NCBI GenBank assembly: GCA_039707465.1
Contig: CM077644.1
Coordinates: 96,825,375 to 96,889,374, forward strand
DNA: 64,000 bases
Origin: Rhabdophis nuchalis
Taxonomy: Eukaryota; Chordata; Lepidosauria; Squamata; Natricidae
Direction: 5' to 3'
Under the pieces are notes generated by a model, which worked only from the letters and a program-made list of their open reading frames with translations, was not told the origin of the DNA and searched no databases. Shown piece after piece: positions 40,901-51,884 of this stretch (positions within the stretch are counted from its first letter, which is position 1; each line of letters opens with the position of its first letter). The position numbers were made by a program, and so were the translations under genes.

Positions 40901-41174
40901 TTTCGCCTTCCGCTTCCCGCCGTCGACTGCTATCCTGGCCCTTACTACTAATTGCTGTTTCCATCTCCATCTGTCTATATCTACCCACCCCAGGACCCCT
41001 TAAAAACCGAATTAAAAATTTGCATAAAAACCCCCTTAGTTTGCGCCTCGCCCACCTCTCAGGATCTATCAATCCATCCTCGAGGTGGGCCCGTGTTAGA
41101 TGAGGGGGCCAGACCTGCGAGAGGGGAAACTCTCGCAAGCCAAGGAGCTCTGTTCTGGAGTACGACAATAGCAT
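37905..41174 (-). CDS. LINE endonuclease / reverse transcriptase (CR1/L3 type)
   Basis: 1,089 residues without stop or frameshift. It makes the nick and reverse-transcribes LINE RNA at the target. An N-terminal basic segment (about 1-150) is followed by an EEP endonuclease at 152-370 with FCNARSVVNK, IAETWL, GDFN (291-294), THEGGHTPDLIF and SDH (358-360). The reverse transcriptase spans about 625-870, with NNYRPVSNL, QSGFRPGHSTETAL, LLDLSAAFDTIDH, GVPQGSVLSPLLF and the catalytic YADD (808-811). The C-terminal domain ends THLFRLAGLE. All key catalytic residues I can see are intact, so the copy may be or recently was active. The ATG at 41,174 is the first in frame; the true start could be downstream. 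Confidence 0.9.
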   Translation of the reverse strand: MLLSYSRTELLGLREFPLSQVWPPHLTRAHLEDGLIDPERWARRKLRGFLCKFLIRFLRGPGVGRYRQMEMETAISSKGQDSSRRREAEGERQGDIRVVPQEGIPIQRVVGRGRTEGRQFSSSRLVARSRWLQTVGCHNPRRLGGQGIQSQGLRLMFCNARSVVNKAPLIRDLVSEGEPDLVGIAETWLGHEGGHPLVEMCPPGYRAFHQPRALGRGGGVAVIIKEGLEPRETIVPQTSGCESLCMKWGLGRQLGLLVVYLAPRYVAAALPELLEVIATVAVETPRLIVMGDFNLPSLGESSVVAREFMASMTAMDLTQVIHGPTHEGGHTPDLIFVSGQWKSDLGTGDIDIIPLSWSDHSLLRLDFPTAAPLRGEAEPELPIWYRPRRLMDPDGFQTALGPFPVSLTRAPMEDLTAAWNSAAVGALDRVAPLRPLSRRRTTLAPWFTEGLRVMKRRKRCLERRWRASRSESDRTQVRAHLRTYIVALRVAKRHHCATLIASAENRPAALFRVTRSLLQQREREAPLEGRAEEFVIFLQEKTAQIQSELAPIHGPVGCHEGDLVWEEFDPVTSEDMDRLRGRLRATTCSLDPCPSWLVLASWEVTRGWLQEVINASLSEGSLPASLKEAMVRPLLKKPSLDPAILNNYRPVSNLPFLAKVVESVVAQQFPRHLEEVDYLDPRQSGFRPGHSTETALVALVDDLWRARDGGCSSILVLLDLSAAFDTIDHGILLHRLGGLGVGGTVLRWFSSFLSGRSQFVRAGEQRSTPRPLTCGVPQGSVLSPLLFNAYMKPLGEIIRGFGVEYHLYADDTQLYISTPNHPNDAVAVMCQCLEAVRIWMGSNGLRLNPTKTEWLWFPAARFNQLSPTLAIGGEHLAPVDGARNLGVLLDTRLSMEEQVTAVARRAFYQVRLVRQLRPLLDRDALRTVTHALVTSRLDYCNSLYMGLPLRCTRRLQLVQNAAARAIMGTSRFAHVTPLLRELHWLPVVFRVRFKVLVIIFKALHGSGPSYLRDRILPHTSSRPIRSHREGLLRVPSTRLCQRATPRGRALSVAGPALWNDLPPDIRTTTDLRSFRVKLKTHLFRLAGLE

Positions 41175-41279
41175 AGTAACGGCACTGGTTCTAAGAAAGG
41201 GGGGGGGAATCGTCTACGATGTTACAATGCAAGTCGGAATTAATACAGCAAGCTAAAACTTAAAAGCGTAAGGTAAGGT

Positions 41280-41520
41280 GGATGAAAAAGTGCGGCAGGT
41301 AGTCCAGGTGGGGTGGAAAAGTCACTCCAGCGTGGGGGGTGGGGGGGTAGTAGATGGCAGAAATAATCTTCCCCCAGATAGTTCTCTCATCCCGCCTAGA
41401 TGATAAAGTGCGGCAGGTAGTCCAGGTGGGGTGGAAAAAGTCTCTCCAGCGGGGGTGGGGGGGTAGTAGATGGCAGAAATAGTCTTCCCCCAGATAGTTC
41501 TCTCATCCCGCCTTTCCACT
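41280..41520 (-). repeat. Two ~118-bp tandem units in the LINE 5' region
   Basis: Starting 'aagtgcggcaggtagtccag', nearly identical text occurs twice (from about 41,288 and 41,406), each ending ctctcatcccgcct. Tandem 5' UTR monomers often carry LINE promoters. Confidence 0.85.
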
Positions 41521-42009
41521 CCTCGGCCCATTTGATCATCAGTCCATCCTTGCCTCGTCCCTAGCTCCCAAACCGGCCCAAATCAAGATGGATTGGGCAG
41601 GGACTGCACAGGCCGGGTGGAGGCCGCGCGGCTTGCTGTCATTACCGCGCGGCCTGATCTTCAACCCACACCCGGCCCGGCCTCCTTCATCTTCGCCCTG
41701 GTCGCCCGGCCTACCTCTTCTCTGGGCGTCCCAGGGCTGTATCAAGGCCGCTGGGGCTGCACAGGCCGGTTGAAGGCCGCGCGGCCTGTTGCCATTTCCG
41801 CGCGGCCTGGTCTTCAGCTCATAGCCGGCCCGGCCTCCACTCGTTCTTCACCCAGGTCGCCCGGCCTACCTCCTCTTCGGGCGACCTAGGGCCACAACAA
41901 AGGACGCCAGGGACACCAGGGCCGTTCCGACGCTCCGGGACATTCGGAGCTCGCCACCCAGCACTCGCCATGCCGCCGGCGCTCGCCTCTCCGCCAGGCG
42001 CCTCTCCGT

Positions 42010-42170
42010 TCTCCGCCCAGCGCTCTTCGTTCTCCTCTCTGCGCCGCGCGGCGCTCGCCTCGCCGCCCGACGCCGCGCGGCGTTCGCCTCGCCGCCCGAC
42101 GCCGCGCAGCGTTCGCCTCGCCGCCCGACGCCGCGCGGCGTTCGCCTCGCCGCCCGGCGCTTACCCCACT
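42010..42170 (-). repeat. ~30-bp CpG-rich tandem repeat in the LINE 5' region
   Basis: 'gccgcgcggcgttcgcctcg' recurs four to five times. Together with 41,580-41,900 this makes a CpG island, plausible as the LINE's promoter. The arginine-rich ORFs on this strand are artefacts. Confidence 0.85.
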
Positions 42171-42450
42171 CGCTCGCCTCGCCCGCCGCGCCGTCCGCGC
42201 TCTCCGCGGGCCGAAAATCCCTCGGCAGGTCGGCAGGTGGACCAACTTGCAAGGCCAGCCCTCAAAGCTGGAAAAAGAGGGCTGGCAACGACCCCCCAGG
42301 GCCAAAAGACCCCTCAGGCCCAGCCGCGCTCAGCATGGAGCCTCCATTACTCGCGCATGCGCAAACTATAGGAGATTTTTCTGGTGTTCAGGCTAAAAGC
42401 CCCTGACCCCAATACATCTTCCCAAGGAAAACAAGGGACTGGCTCAGCTA

Positions 42451-42974
42451 CAGATAGTTCTTGACCTACAACAGTTTGTGAAGTGATCCATCAAAGTTAC
42501 AATGGCACTAAAAAAGGTGAATTAGGACCATTTTTTCACACTTGCAACCATTACAGCATGGTCACATGATCAAAATTCAGATTCTTGGTTCATATTTATG
42601 AACTGGCTCATATTTATGATGGTTACCATGTCTTGGGTAATATGATCACCTTTAGTTACCTTCTAGTGACAAATAAAATTAGTGGGTAAGCCAGATTCAC
42701 TTAACAGCCGTGTTACTAACTTAATAGCTACAGTGATTCACTTAACAATGGTGGCAAAAAAAAAGATCATAAAATGGGACAAAACTCAATTACTGTCTCC
42801 ATTAACAACAGAAAAAATTCGGGTCAATTGTGGCAGTTGCCAAATTTTGATCACGTGACCATGGGGAGGCTGCAATGGTCATAAGTGTGAAAACAGACCT
42901 GCCATTTTTTTCAGTGCCATTATAACTTTGAATGGTCTCTAAATCAACTATTATAAGTCGAGGACTACCCTGTA
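42451..42974. mobile_element. TACAGGTAG-family TIR repeat, full length
   Basis: Starts acagatagttcttgaccta, ends taagtcgaggactaccctgt; internal cacttaacagccgtgttac and gatcacgtgaccatgggg. The best-preserved uninterrupted copy here. Confidence 0.65.
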
Positions 42975-43094
42975 TTGAGAACACCTCAGATCACCAAAAG
43001 AAAAAAATCATTTAATACCTGGATGAAATAAAATCAGATTTAAGCATTGATAAAGGATGTGCAGCTTAGATATTAAACATACAGTACTTCCCTA

Positions 43095-43435
43095 AGTACA
43101 GAAGAGCTTTCTCCCTAGCTCGCTTTAATGTCCTGCCCTCAGCACTTTTGGATGGTCGCTTCAAGAGGCTCCCGATTAACGAGCGGCTATGTCCTTGCGA
43201 CAGAGCCGAGGTTGAAACTGCGGAGCATGTCCTCCTATCTTGCCCCCATGTATAACACAGACAGATCTAAGTTACTGTCTCTCCTTGAAACCATCCCTCC
43301 TAGACCCAATGGTTGTAACCTGATGGCCCACTGCCTAGGAGATGGCTCTCCATATATCACTTTTCAGGTCTCAAAATTCTTCTTAAGAGCTGTAACCATT
43401 AGAGAAAGCTGTAACCTTCCTTAGTTAAGCTATTG
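43095..43435 (+). mobile_element. LINE C-terminal fragment with zf-RVT-like motif
   Basis: Translation gives FSLARFNVLPSALLDGRFKR, then CPCDRAEVETAEHVLLSCP, a Cys/His pattern typical of the zinc-binding region after the RT of some non-LTR elements. A stop follows, so it is degraded. It runs straight into the simple repeat at 43,449. Confidence 0.6.
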
Positions 43436-43448
43436 GCGATCCATTGCT

Positions 43449-43632
43449 ATGATATTATGATAATTATGATAATTATGATAATTATGATAATTATGATAAT
43501 TATGATAATTATGATAATTATGATAATTATGATAATTATGATAATTATGATAATGATTATTATGATTATTGCTGTTGTTGTTGTTGTTATTATTACTATT
43601 ATTACTATTATTACTATTATTACTATTATTAC

Positions 43633-43681
<49 letters not shown>

Positions 43682-43740
43682 GTTTCTTCCTGTAGTACTT
43701 GTGTTTTTGGTCTGTGACCATAAATAAAAGTATTATTATT
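43449..43740. repeat. (GATAATTAT)n, (TTATTAC)n and (ATT)n satellite block
   Basis: Three simple repeats in succession: gataattat units, then GTT/ATTACT units, then about 20 ATT, with a short unique stretch and a second small ATT run. The Ile/Met ORFs on both strands are artefacts. Confidence 0.93.
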
Positions 43741-44566
43741 ATTATTAACATACAGTACATCCTCAAAAACACAAATTGCTGCTGTTTGGAAAATCAAAGG
43801 CATTCAAAAAAAGAAGGCAAAGTGGTTAGATTTTTTTTCAGTGATGAAAGAAGCATCGATTTAAAGAAGTCTGCCAGAGAGAAACGGAAATGGTGGCCAC
43901 TGGAACAAGAAGAGCTGGAGGGAACCGAATGCCTGAATAGCTACAGAGATTTTTCTGCAGCTCAGATATGGTAGCCTTAGGAAGCAACCATCACTCCTAA
44001 ATGGGGAAACTGTTAATAGAAAAGCTCAGTTTGCAGAAGGTGAAGTCAGTAGGGTGACAAGCAAAAGGAAGAGAGGTCTTTAAAATGGAATTTTAAAGCT
44101 TAGTTAACTTAGTTAAAAGGTGCTTCCTTTCCAAGCGTTTCGCCTGAAACTGACAAAGCTTTTTGCTTATCATTAGGAAGAATTCAGCGGCTGCTATTAT
44201 TATTAGCAAGATGAATTGCATCCTTTTCATTGTTGTGTTCCAATCTTTTTAAAGAAACCTTGTTTCTGGCTTTAAAAAAAAACACTTTAATATAGTTGCA
44301 GCCTCACAGTGTCCAAGATAGAATGCCCACCACCCTGTGAAGCAGCTGGTAATCCAGAGCTTAATTTCGTTAATAGATGAAGGTGTTTTTTTTAAATAAA
44401 AAACCCCAAACATTATCTTGTTTGGATTTGCGCAAAAATGCACCAATTATGGAGCTGAAACGCAATTGTGCTCATCAATACTGTCACAGGAGCTCCCTCC
44501 GTTACTTGGCGGTAGGGATTCAAACCGCCAAGCTGCCGACCTTTTTGATCGACAAGCTCAGGGTCT
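43741..44566. other. No recognised gene; SINE tail trace near 44,480
   Basis: 44,485-44,570 reads like a fragment of a Sauria SINE (ggagctccctccgttacttg, caaaccgccaagctgccgac). Otherwise nothing. Confidence 0.5.
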
Positions 44567-44860
44567 TAGCAATACAATACAATACAATACAATACAATAG
44601 CAGAGTTGGAAGGGACCTTGTAGGTCTTCTAGTCCAACCCCCTGTGTGGGCAGGAACCTTATACCATTTCAGACAAATGGCTATCTAACATCTTCTTAAA
44701 GACTTCCAGGGTTGGGGCATTCACAACTTCTGGAGGCAAGCTGTTCCAGAGGTTAATTGTTCTAACTGTCAGGAAATTTCTCCTTAGTTCTAAGTTGCTT
44801 CTCTCCTTGATTAGTTTCCACCCATTGCTTCTTGTCCTGCCCCCAGGTGCCTTGTAACGA
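44567..44860 (-). mobile_element. CR1 LINE 3' end with (AATAC)n tail
   Basis: Six AATAC units (44,571-44,599) abut the reversed CR1 end (gcagagttggaagggacctt). The reversed ORF C-terminus (NFLTVRTINLWNSLPPEVVN) follows to about 44,860. Confidence 0.85.
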
Positions 44861-45554
44861 AGTAAAATGAATAAAAAGGAGGAAATGGCTCTAGTCATGA
44901 AGATGATATGGCTGAAAAAACTTAATTAAAGTTAAGAATTAATTAATTTAGGAACAGATTCATTGAAGGGCTTGTTTCAGCAAGACCAATATCCTTGAAA
45001 AGCAAGAAATGTTCTTTTTTATTTTGTTCCTTAGTTTTATATACCTCTTTTTGTCTAGAAATATAAGATCATCAACATTTAGCATAATTTTTAAACACAT
45101 GATGAATCCTTGGCTATATTGAGTAATATTGATCTGTTCTTCTCTCATGTCAGTAGACAGTAGGGTCATAAACAACAAGCAAACATACCTGAATGAACTA
45201 AGTTTGTAAATCTGAGATTGAATGGCCTTTCCAGCATGGAAGAACATTTTTTTCTGCCTTTGCTTATATTCAAAATATCTATTATCCTTCATTTTCCAGG
45301 TTTTTCACATATGATTCATGAATACATTCATATTTTTTAACCATTTTATATTTTGTAACACTATATTAACAAACTATTAAACCAAAATATGGCAATAATG
45401 TGGCAAGCCTGTTTCATGTGAATAAGTGTATTTTAAACTTTCAGATAAAAACTAGTCCATTTGATATATTGCTTGGAGTTCATAACATAAACATAAAAAT
45501 AGTATCTTGTTGAATTACTCTTATTTTAAGATTATAAGAGAGATGCTTAATACC
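44861..45554. other. No recognised feature
   Basis: AT-rich; nothing recognised. Confidence 0.5.
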
Positions 45555-45562
45555 CTCTAAAA

Positions 45563-45727
45563 CAGGGGTCTCAAACTCAATTTACCTGGGGGCCGCTGGA
45601 GGCAGAGTCTGGGTGAGGCTGGGCTGGAATAAGGCACTAATATTATACTTTCATATCATGGTGGGGGCCACAAGATACCGTCCTGCGGGCCACAATTGGC
45701 CCACGGGCCACGGGTTTGAGACCCCTG
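45563..45727. mobile_element. 165-bp hAT MITE with 8-bp TSD
   Basis: Ends caggggtctcaaactca and gggtttgagacccctg; internal gggccacaagatac, cgggccacaattggccc. Exact duplications ctctaaaa at 45,555-45,562 and 45,728-45,735. Confidence 0.93.
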
Positions 45728-46111
45728 CTCTAAAATATTGAAGCAATGTGTTGTCCATAGAAGAAGAATGCTTTTTATTTAATTATTAATTAAACAGATC
45801 AATCTTGTTATGTCTCATGTTTACAATAGAAATTTACTTCTAAGTTAAGCTTTTCAGACCGTAAGAATACAGTTTCATAAATGCGATAAATAACTGAGGT
45901 GATAATGAACTTGCCCATCATGGGGCCTAAATCGTAATCAAATGTATGTTAAATATCAAAGCGTGGTTCTGTTCATCTTACTGGATGCTGTGAAACACTC
46001 TGTAATTTTTCTTAATCAAATTATCGGAGATAAAAGATTTCTTTAAATGAAAAAATAAAACCAGAGTTTTTAACAAGTGGTTTAATTCCGTAATATTTTA
46101 GAGAGTCAAAA

Positions 46112-46460
46112 AATGGACGTGGGGGCTCAGTGGCTAAGACGCTGAGCTTGTTGATCAGAAAAGTCGGCAGTTTGGCGGTTTGAATCCCTAGCACCGCGAA
46201 ATGGCATGAGCTCCCATTACTTGTCCCAGCTTCTGCCAACAGAACAGTTCAAAAGCATGTAAAAATGCAAGTAGAAAAATAGGGACCATTTGGTGGGAAG
46301 GTAGCAGTGTTCCGTGCGTCTTTGGCTTTTAGTCATGCCGGCCACATGACCATGGAGACGTCTGTGGACAGCGCTGGCTCTTCGGTTTTGAAACAGAGGT
46401 GAGCACTGCCCTCTAGAGTTGGGAACAACTAGCACATATGTGCCAGGGGAAACTTTGCCT
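46112..46460 (+). mobile_element. Sauria SINE, full length
   Basis: Head gggggctcagtggctaag, B-box gtttgaatcccta, body ccggccacatgaccatggag, end ctagcacatatgtgcc...ggaaactttgcctt. Confidence 0.9.
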
Positions 46461-49400
46461 TAGAGTTGATAAAATATGATGAAACCTGAATAAATGACAA
46501 GTTATGTCATTCCAGAATAAATGTATGTCAATCCAATCTGCCACTGCAGATAGACAGATTGTTATGATGCTTTTTGTGTCCTCTGTTTTTGAATTACACT
46601 CTATTAACCTGTTAACTTTTCTCTGTACTTAGAGTTACTCTGTTCTACAGGGCTTGGGATCAGTAGAAGCTGACATTCCAAGTTTAGCTCTGTTACTAGC
46701 ATAGAACTGTAAACCTAAGAAGTCAAACTCTCTGTTAGTAGATTGTAATGTTGAGTTCATCACTCTTATTACAGGTACTTTTATTTATTCAAGAGTGACT
46801 GTGTATTTTTAGCATATTGGTTCTCCTTATGTGCATAGCTAGCACTTAAATGCAAAGGAAAAATAAGCCCTCAAGTATGTGTGCTAATAGCCTGATAAGA
46901 AATATGGAGAATCAAATCTTGTAGACAAGCCAAGTGAATTGTGACATGAACTGCTATCAGTCTGTTTCCCTTTCAAGAGGGATGTTGGCTGGACATCAAA
47001 CATGACCGCCCTGGTATTCAGATGTACATATTTGAGGGGAAATGCTTGGCATGACAGCATCACCCTCTATCAGAAAGCAGGTATTCTTTGGAGATAAGAA
47101 ACCAATAGAAACAGATGTGATGTCAGAACTGCTTGTATACATAAATTAAGGAGGAGTGTGTGTATGCAAAATGATTTTGAAGGCATTTCAAAATAGCAGA
47201 TTCATATATTTCTTCCTCAAGGAGATGTGTTTCATTTGGAAATTTCTCCAAAGAATTGGTAATGTCATGATTTGAGGCCAAGTCACTCTTTTGAGCAAAA
47301 TAAAAATATACATGTTGATTTTTCAAAAGTAAAATCATTTTGAATAAATATTTCTTCTTTTATTCAGATCCAGATATGTCAGGTCCAAAAAATAGAAGAG
47401 ACTGACTGGCTTTTCTAAATTGAAGCCTGAATCAAACATTCATATTTTTTTCCCCAAATGCCTTTACATTATTTTGAGCATCTGCATCATTTACTTTGGA
47501 AATATGAAGGATGGGAACCTGTTCTGACTCCCCCCCTTCACAAGATAATTAACTCGACGGACTGCTACTTGGCAGCTTGCTTGAACTAACCTGAACTAGA
47601 CTGAAAGATTACACGACACAATTCTCCGACTCTGTAGCTTCTCTGTTTTTTCCTGCAAGCCTACTCTTCACAGAGGATTTCTTTTAAAGCCTCTTGGGAA
47701 GGGCCAGGCAATTAGGCAACTGATACTGATTATCTCCGATGGCGTCGTTCTGCTAATTGCCTCCTGTCAATCCTTAGCCTGATCCGGGACAAACTGGGTT
47801 TCCTCCTCTAGAGCCGACTCATAGGACTCCTCACTAGAGGAATCCATCAGCAGCTCATCTGGAGCCGGCTGGGCCACAACAGGAACCCTATCTAAACTTC
47901 AGGATCTTTCCTTGAGGATCCTGAGGATCTTCAGGATCCTTGAGGATCTTCAAAAATGTAAAACTCTAGGAAGAACCGATCATCCTTTTCCAAATGGTCA
48001 CCTGGAATCCATTGAAAATATTTTCAAAGCACCAGAATTTGTGTTCCCTTTTCCAAGATGGTGAATGATTTTTCTGAGTTTGCATGACAATTCCTACCTG
48101 CTTAACCATCTGGAAACTTTTTCTCTACCAGCTTGTTGAAATTGCATAGCAACTGTGCGCTTCAACAAACGCATAGCAACAGTGCAGAAACAGTGAACTG
48201 AAAGGGGGCACTTAGTTCATCAAGACCAAATCCTGCTCAGTGCCGGAATTTAAATTAGAGCATAGTAAGGCAAATGGAACCGCAACTCATTGCTATATCA
48301 CATTCAGCTAGATCATATTTAATCTACTGCTGCTATTGCTTCCAAGATCTATTACTATTCCAGAAATAACTTTCCTTTCCTGTATCACTGATTTTTTTCC
48401 TAAGTAAGGAACTTTCTATTTGTTTCTATTATTATTTTTCTGTTATTTCAGCTCATTTTTCTAATCACCAAGAAAGTTTTGAATGATCCATATTTTAGAA
48501 TATTAGCTATCCTATCCAGTTTTCTGTTATCTGAAAGTGAGAGGACATATATCTTTTCATCCACTTCATTAACAAAAAGTGGAAAGACTAGAAGACCCAG
48601 CACTTTTTGATATCTGATAAGGAATACTCTCTGAATGTGATTTTAAAGCCAGCTTATGTCTCCACTTATAAAGTGGAGTATTAAGTATTGCCATCTGTCT
48701 ATACTAGACTAATTTGCTGATCAGCATATCATGGGATATTTGCTTAAATGCTTTTCTGAATCTACTATAAAATTATGTCTACAGCATTTCCACAGTCCAT
48801 GAAAGAAGTTATGCAATCAAAGAATAAAAGGCATTTGCTAAGATTAGCAAACGTTAATCTTATCAGTGTTCACTCCTGGTCAAAACTATGTTGCATGTAC
48901 AGTTATAAATCAACCTCTTTAAGACTTGCTGTAGAATCTTTTAAGTTATAAGTGTCAAACAGAACTGATCTGCAGTTTATTGTAGTTTCCATTTCTCTAT
49001 GATAATACAGGAGGCTTTAGTAAAAGCTCCAGCTAATTCCTCAGTACAAAAAATGTAATTCACCTGGTCCTGGAAATGTAAACTCATTCAGATGGTTCTG
49101 CAACCCACTGGAATGGGTTAGTTTAAATAAGAATAGATTAGTGATCCGCCCTTGTGACTTTCTGCATTTCTCCCTAATTTGACAGCACCTACCGGTATAT
49201 ACTCTTTTATGTGAGGAATTGCACTGTGAGATATTGAGAAATTGCATATACATTTTTTCCACAAGGTAAACGTGTTTCGGTTTCCAGATGGCTTTATAAA
49301 ATCCCCTGACTTATGCAGAATGTGAGGAGGTGGTTATAATTCACAGGATGGTGGATGATGTTTTGCTAAGGTTGCTGTTTGGATATAGCAGGAGAGTTAG

Positions 49401-49621
49401 ATCTTGAAAATAAAGTATTTTTGGGGAGAAAAGGTTTTTGACAAAGCGCATAGGCAGCCTCTGAAAATAAATACTGTTTTAGATAAGAACTTATTTTACA
49501 ACATTGAGGAAGTTCTTGGTATGTGAAAAGAAACACGGATCTGGATAGTAAAATTCTTCATAGAAGACTACACTTTAGCCCAACCATCTAAACCTCAGAC
49601 AGTATATTTTCTTTAGCCAGG
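46461..49621. other. No recognised gene; possible LTR-like stretch 47,513-47,890
   Basis: 3.1 kb of mostly AT-rich unique-looking DNA. 47,513-47,890 differs in composition (cctctagagccgactcatag, gagccggctgggcc) and may be part of an LTR or other repeat, but I see no ends. A gaggatcttcaggatc-type short repeat lies at 47,897-47,952. Confidence 0.45.
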
Positions 49622-50505
49622 TAAGTCCAACATTGGCCATTGGGGATGAATTATTGGCCCCAGTGGAGAGGGCACACAATTTGGGTGTCCTCCTGGACTC
49701 TCGGCTGTCCTTGGAGGATCATGTGGCAGCCGTGGCCAGGAGGGCGTTTTACCAGGTTCGCCTGGTTCGCCAGCTGCGTCCCTTACTAGACCGGGACGCC
49801 CTTTGCACAGTCACTCAAGCACTGGTCACATCCCATCTGGACTACTGTAATGCTCTCTACATGGGGCTCCCCTTGAGGTGCACCCGAAGGTTACAGCTAG
49901 TTCAGAACGCGGCCGCGCGGGTGATTATGGAAACTTCACGGTGTTCCCATATAACACCGGCCCTGCGCGAGCTGCACTGGCTGCCTGTGGCCTTCCGGGT
50001 GCGCTTCAAGGTGTTGATTACCATCTTTAAAGCGCTCCATGGCTTGGGGCCTAGTTATATGCGAGACCGTCTCCTGCCCCATACATCCCTTTGTCCGATC
50101 CGCTCCCACAGAGTGGGTCTTCTCCGGGTGCCGTCAGCCGGGCAATGCCGGTTGGCGACCTCTAGGGGAAGGGCCTTCTCTGTTGCAGGCCCTACCCTCT
50201 GGAACGACCTACCTCCCGATCTCCATACCACCTCGGACCTCCACCTATTCCGCCAGCGTTTAAAAACGCACCTGTTTCAGCAAGCCGGCTTAGGGTAAAT
50301 CCACCTGATAAACGACTGAGGGTTAGATATACAAATTTTTAATTAGAGGGTTTTAAACTATATTTTAGCGCAGGAGTATTTAATTTAATAAGGTTTTAGG
50401 ATGTTTGTATATTTTTGTACTGTATATTGTGTTTTTTAAATGCCTGTGCGCCGCCCTGGGTCCTATTGGAGATAGGTGCGGGATACAAATTTAATAAAAT
50501 CTAAA
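49622..50505 (+). mobile_element. CR1/L3-type LINE, 5'-truncated
   Basis: C-terminal ORF part plus the complete 3' UTR (gcctgtgcgccgccctggg, ggtgcgggatacaaatttaa). Confidence 0.88.
49633..50298 (+). pseudogene. LINE ORF C-terminus, still open
   Basis: 221 codons from LAIGDELLAPVERAHNLGVL to THLFQQAGLG, homologous to the last fifth of the ORF at 37,905-41,174. Endonuclease and reverse transcriptase are absent, so it is non-functional. Confidence 0.88.
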
Positions 50506-50677
50506 TATTTAGTGCCTGATGAACGGCCAATCTTTTTAAATGGACTGAATTTTAATTAATCAATCATTTACTTATGCTAATGACACTGTAAATTCTGCTT
50601 TGTATGAAGCTACTTGATATTTTCATATCATCCATCATCATTTGTAGATATATTTGAGGAGCCATTTTCTTTTACAA

Positions 50678-50812
50678 CAGGGGTCTCCAACCTTTGCAAC
50701 TTTAAGTCTGAAGGACTTCAGCTCCCAGAATTTTCCAGCCAGCTTTGCTGGCTGGAGAATTCTGGGAGCTGAAGTCCTTCAGACTTAAAGTTGCAAAGGT
50801 TGGAGACCCCTG
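50678..50812. mobile_element. 135-bp palindromic hAT MITE with 8-bp TSD
   Basis: Same subfamily as 13,938; exact duplications ttttacaa at 50,670-50,677 and 50,813-50,820. Confidence 0.92.
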
Positions 50813-50820
50813 TTTTACAA

Positions 50821-51880
50821 GGAACATGTCATGCCAGCCTTTCTCTGCACTGTAGTCTCTTTCAGTACCTACTTATCACATATGGAAAAGTCCAAAACAG
50901 ACAGGATGTCCAAGCAAAACAGATTGAAGCACCATTTTATTCTCTGCTGAAAACAAGGTCTTGACATGGACAAATGTAATTGATATTTTTTCCTCTTGCC
51001 ACTGGCTCTGCGATCCTCCTGATAATGCTGTGACCTCTTTGTTTTTCAAGACTGCTGTTTTGGCCCTTATTCTAAGACAAAGGGAAGAATCCATTGGAAG
51101 GAAAATTGTCATCCTTGCACATTTTTATCAAGAGTGCTAAAAAAAAACCCTCCTGCAAAGTACCCATTTAGGTACACTGAGCTCTGTGGATAAGGGTGAA
51201 CATCTGCATTGGCAACACTTGGCTTCAATTACATCCTCGAAAGGAAGGAGCTAGCAATAAAGCTTGTAGGGATTGTCATTTGTCAGCAAGGTCACCAATC
51301 CAGCACTCTTCCGAAGCCTGTAGTGATTACTGTGTTGTTTTAAAGAAAGGTAACAGCCTTGTGAACTTATGGACTTTCTCAATGGAGCTAAATTAGAAAC
51401 TGCTTTCACCAGCTCATCTGCTATTCGAAGCAAACAGAGAGAGGTTTCTTTGAGCTTTGCAGTTTTCAGCTTTTTGGGGACAGGAGTCATTTCATTGCCA
51501 CTGTTATTACTTGAAGAGATTATTCTTTCTCCAGCCCAAGCAAATTACTATGTCCGTTCATGCTTTCATGGTAAGTTTTTGGCCCCTTGTTGATTGCAAT
51601 AAGGAATGATGTCTTGTAGGCATACAAAGATGCATGTTCAACATTTGGAACAGTCAAGGTGTACTTGTAAACCATCTCCCAGTTTCAGGAGCTTATGACT
51701 ATTACGACTGTAATCATTCCCAGAAATTGGAAAAATTGGACACAGGCCTCGGATTCTTTCTTACAATGCAAATCAATGTTCGTATTGGCTTGGCTTGGTT
51801 GGACTTGATTTACCTATTCATATGATTTGATCCAATAGATAGATTAAAAAATTAAGATAAAGGATGTAAGGCTAGAATTT
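50821..51880. other. No recognised feature
   Basis: ORFs on both strands at 51,196-51,600 show no recognisable domain or splice context. Confidence 0.45.
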
Positions 51881-51884
51881 GCTT

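Larger units (their letters stand above)
37706..42375 (-). mobile_element. Near full-length CR1/L3-type LINE
   Basis: About 4.7 kb, minus strand: a CpG-rich repetitive 5' region (42,375 to 41,175), one long intact ORF (41,174-37,905) and a 3' UTR with the family end (cctgtgcaccgccccggg, ggttaataaatcccaatt) running into a (TTA)n tail at 37,706-37,732. It is the apparent full-length relative of the truncated copies at 15,484, 19,078, 49,622 and 62,036. No target duplication is evident. The 5' edge is approximate. Confidence 0.85.

Noticed and set aside
41866..42371. Arginine/alanine-rich ORFs on both strands
   Set aside because: The GC-rich ~30-bp tandem repeat in the LINE 5' region is open in several frames; no conserved ORF1 domain is visible.
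43433..43803. Ile/Met/Val ORFs on both strands
   Set aside because: Translations of GATAATTAT and ATT repeats.
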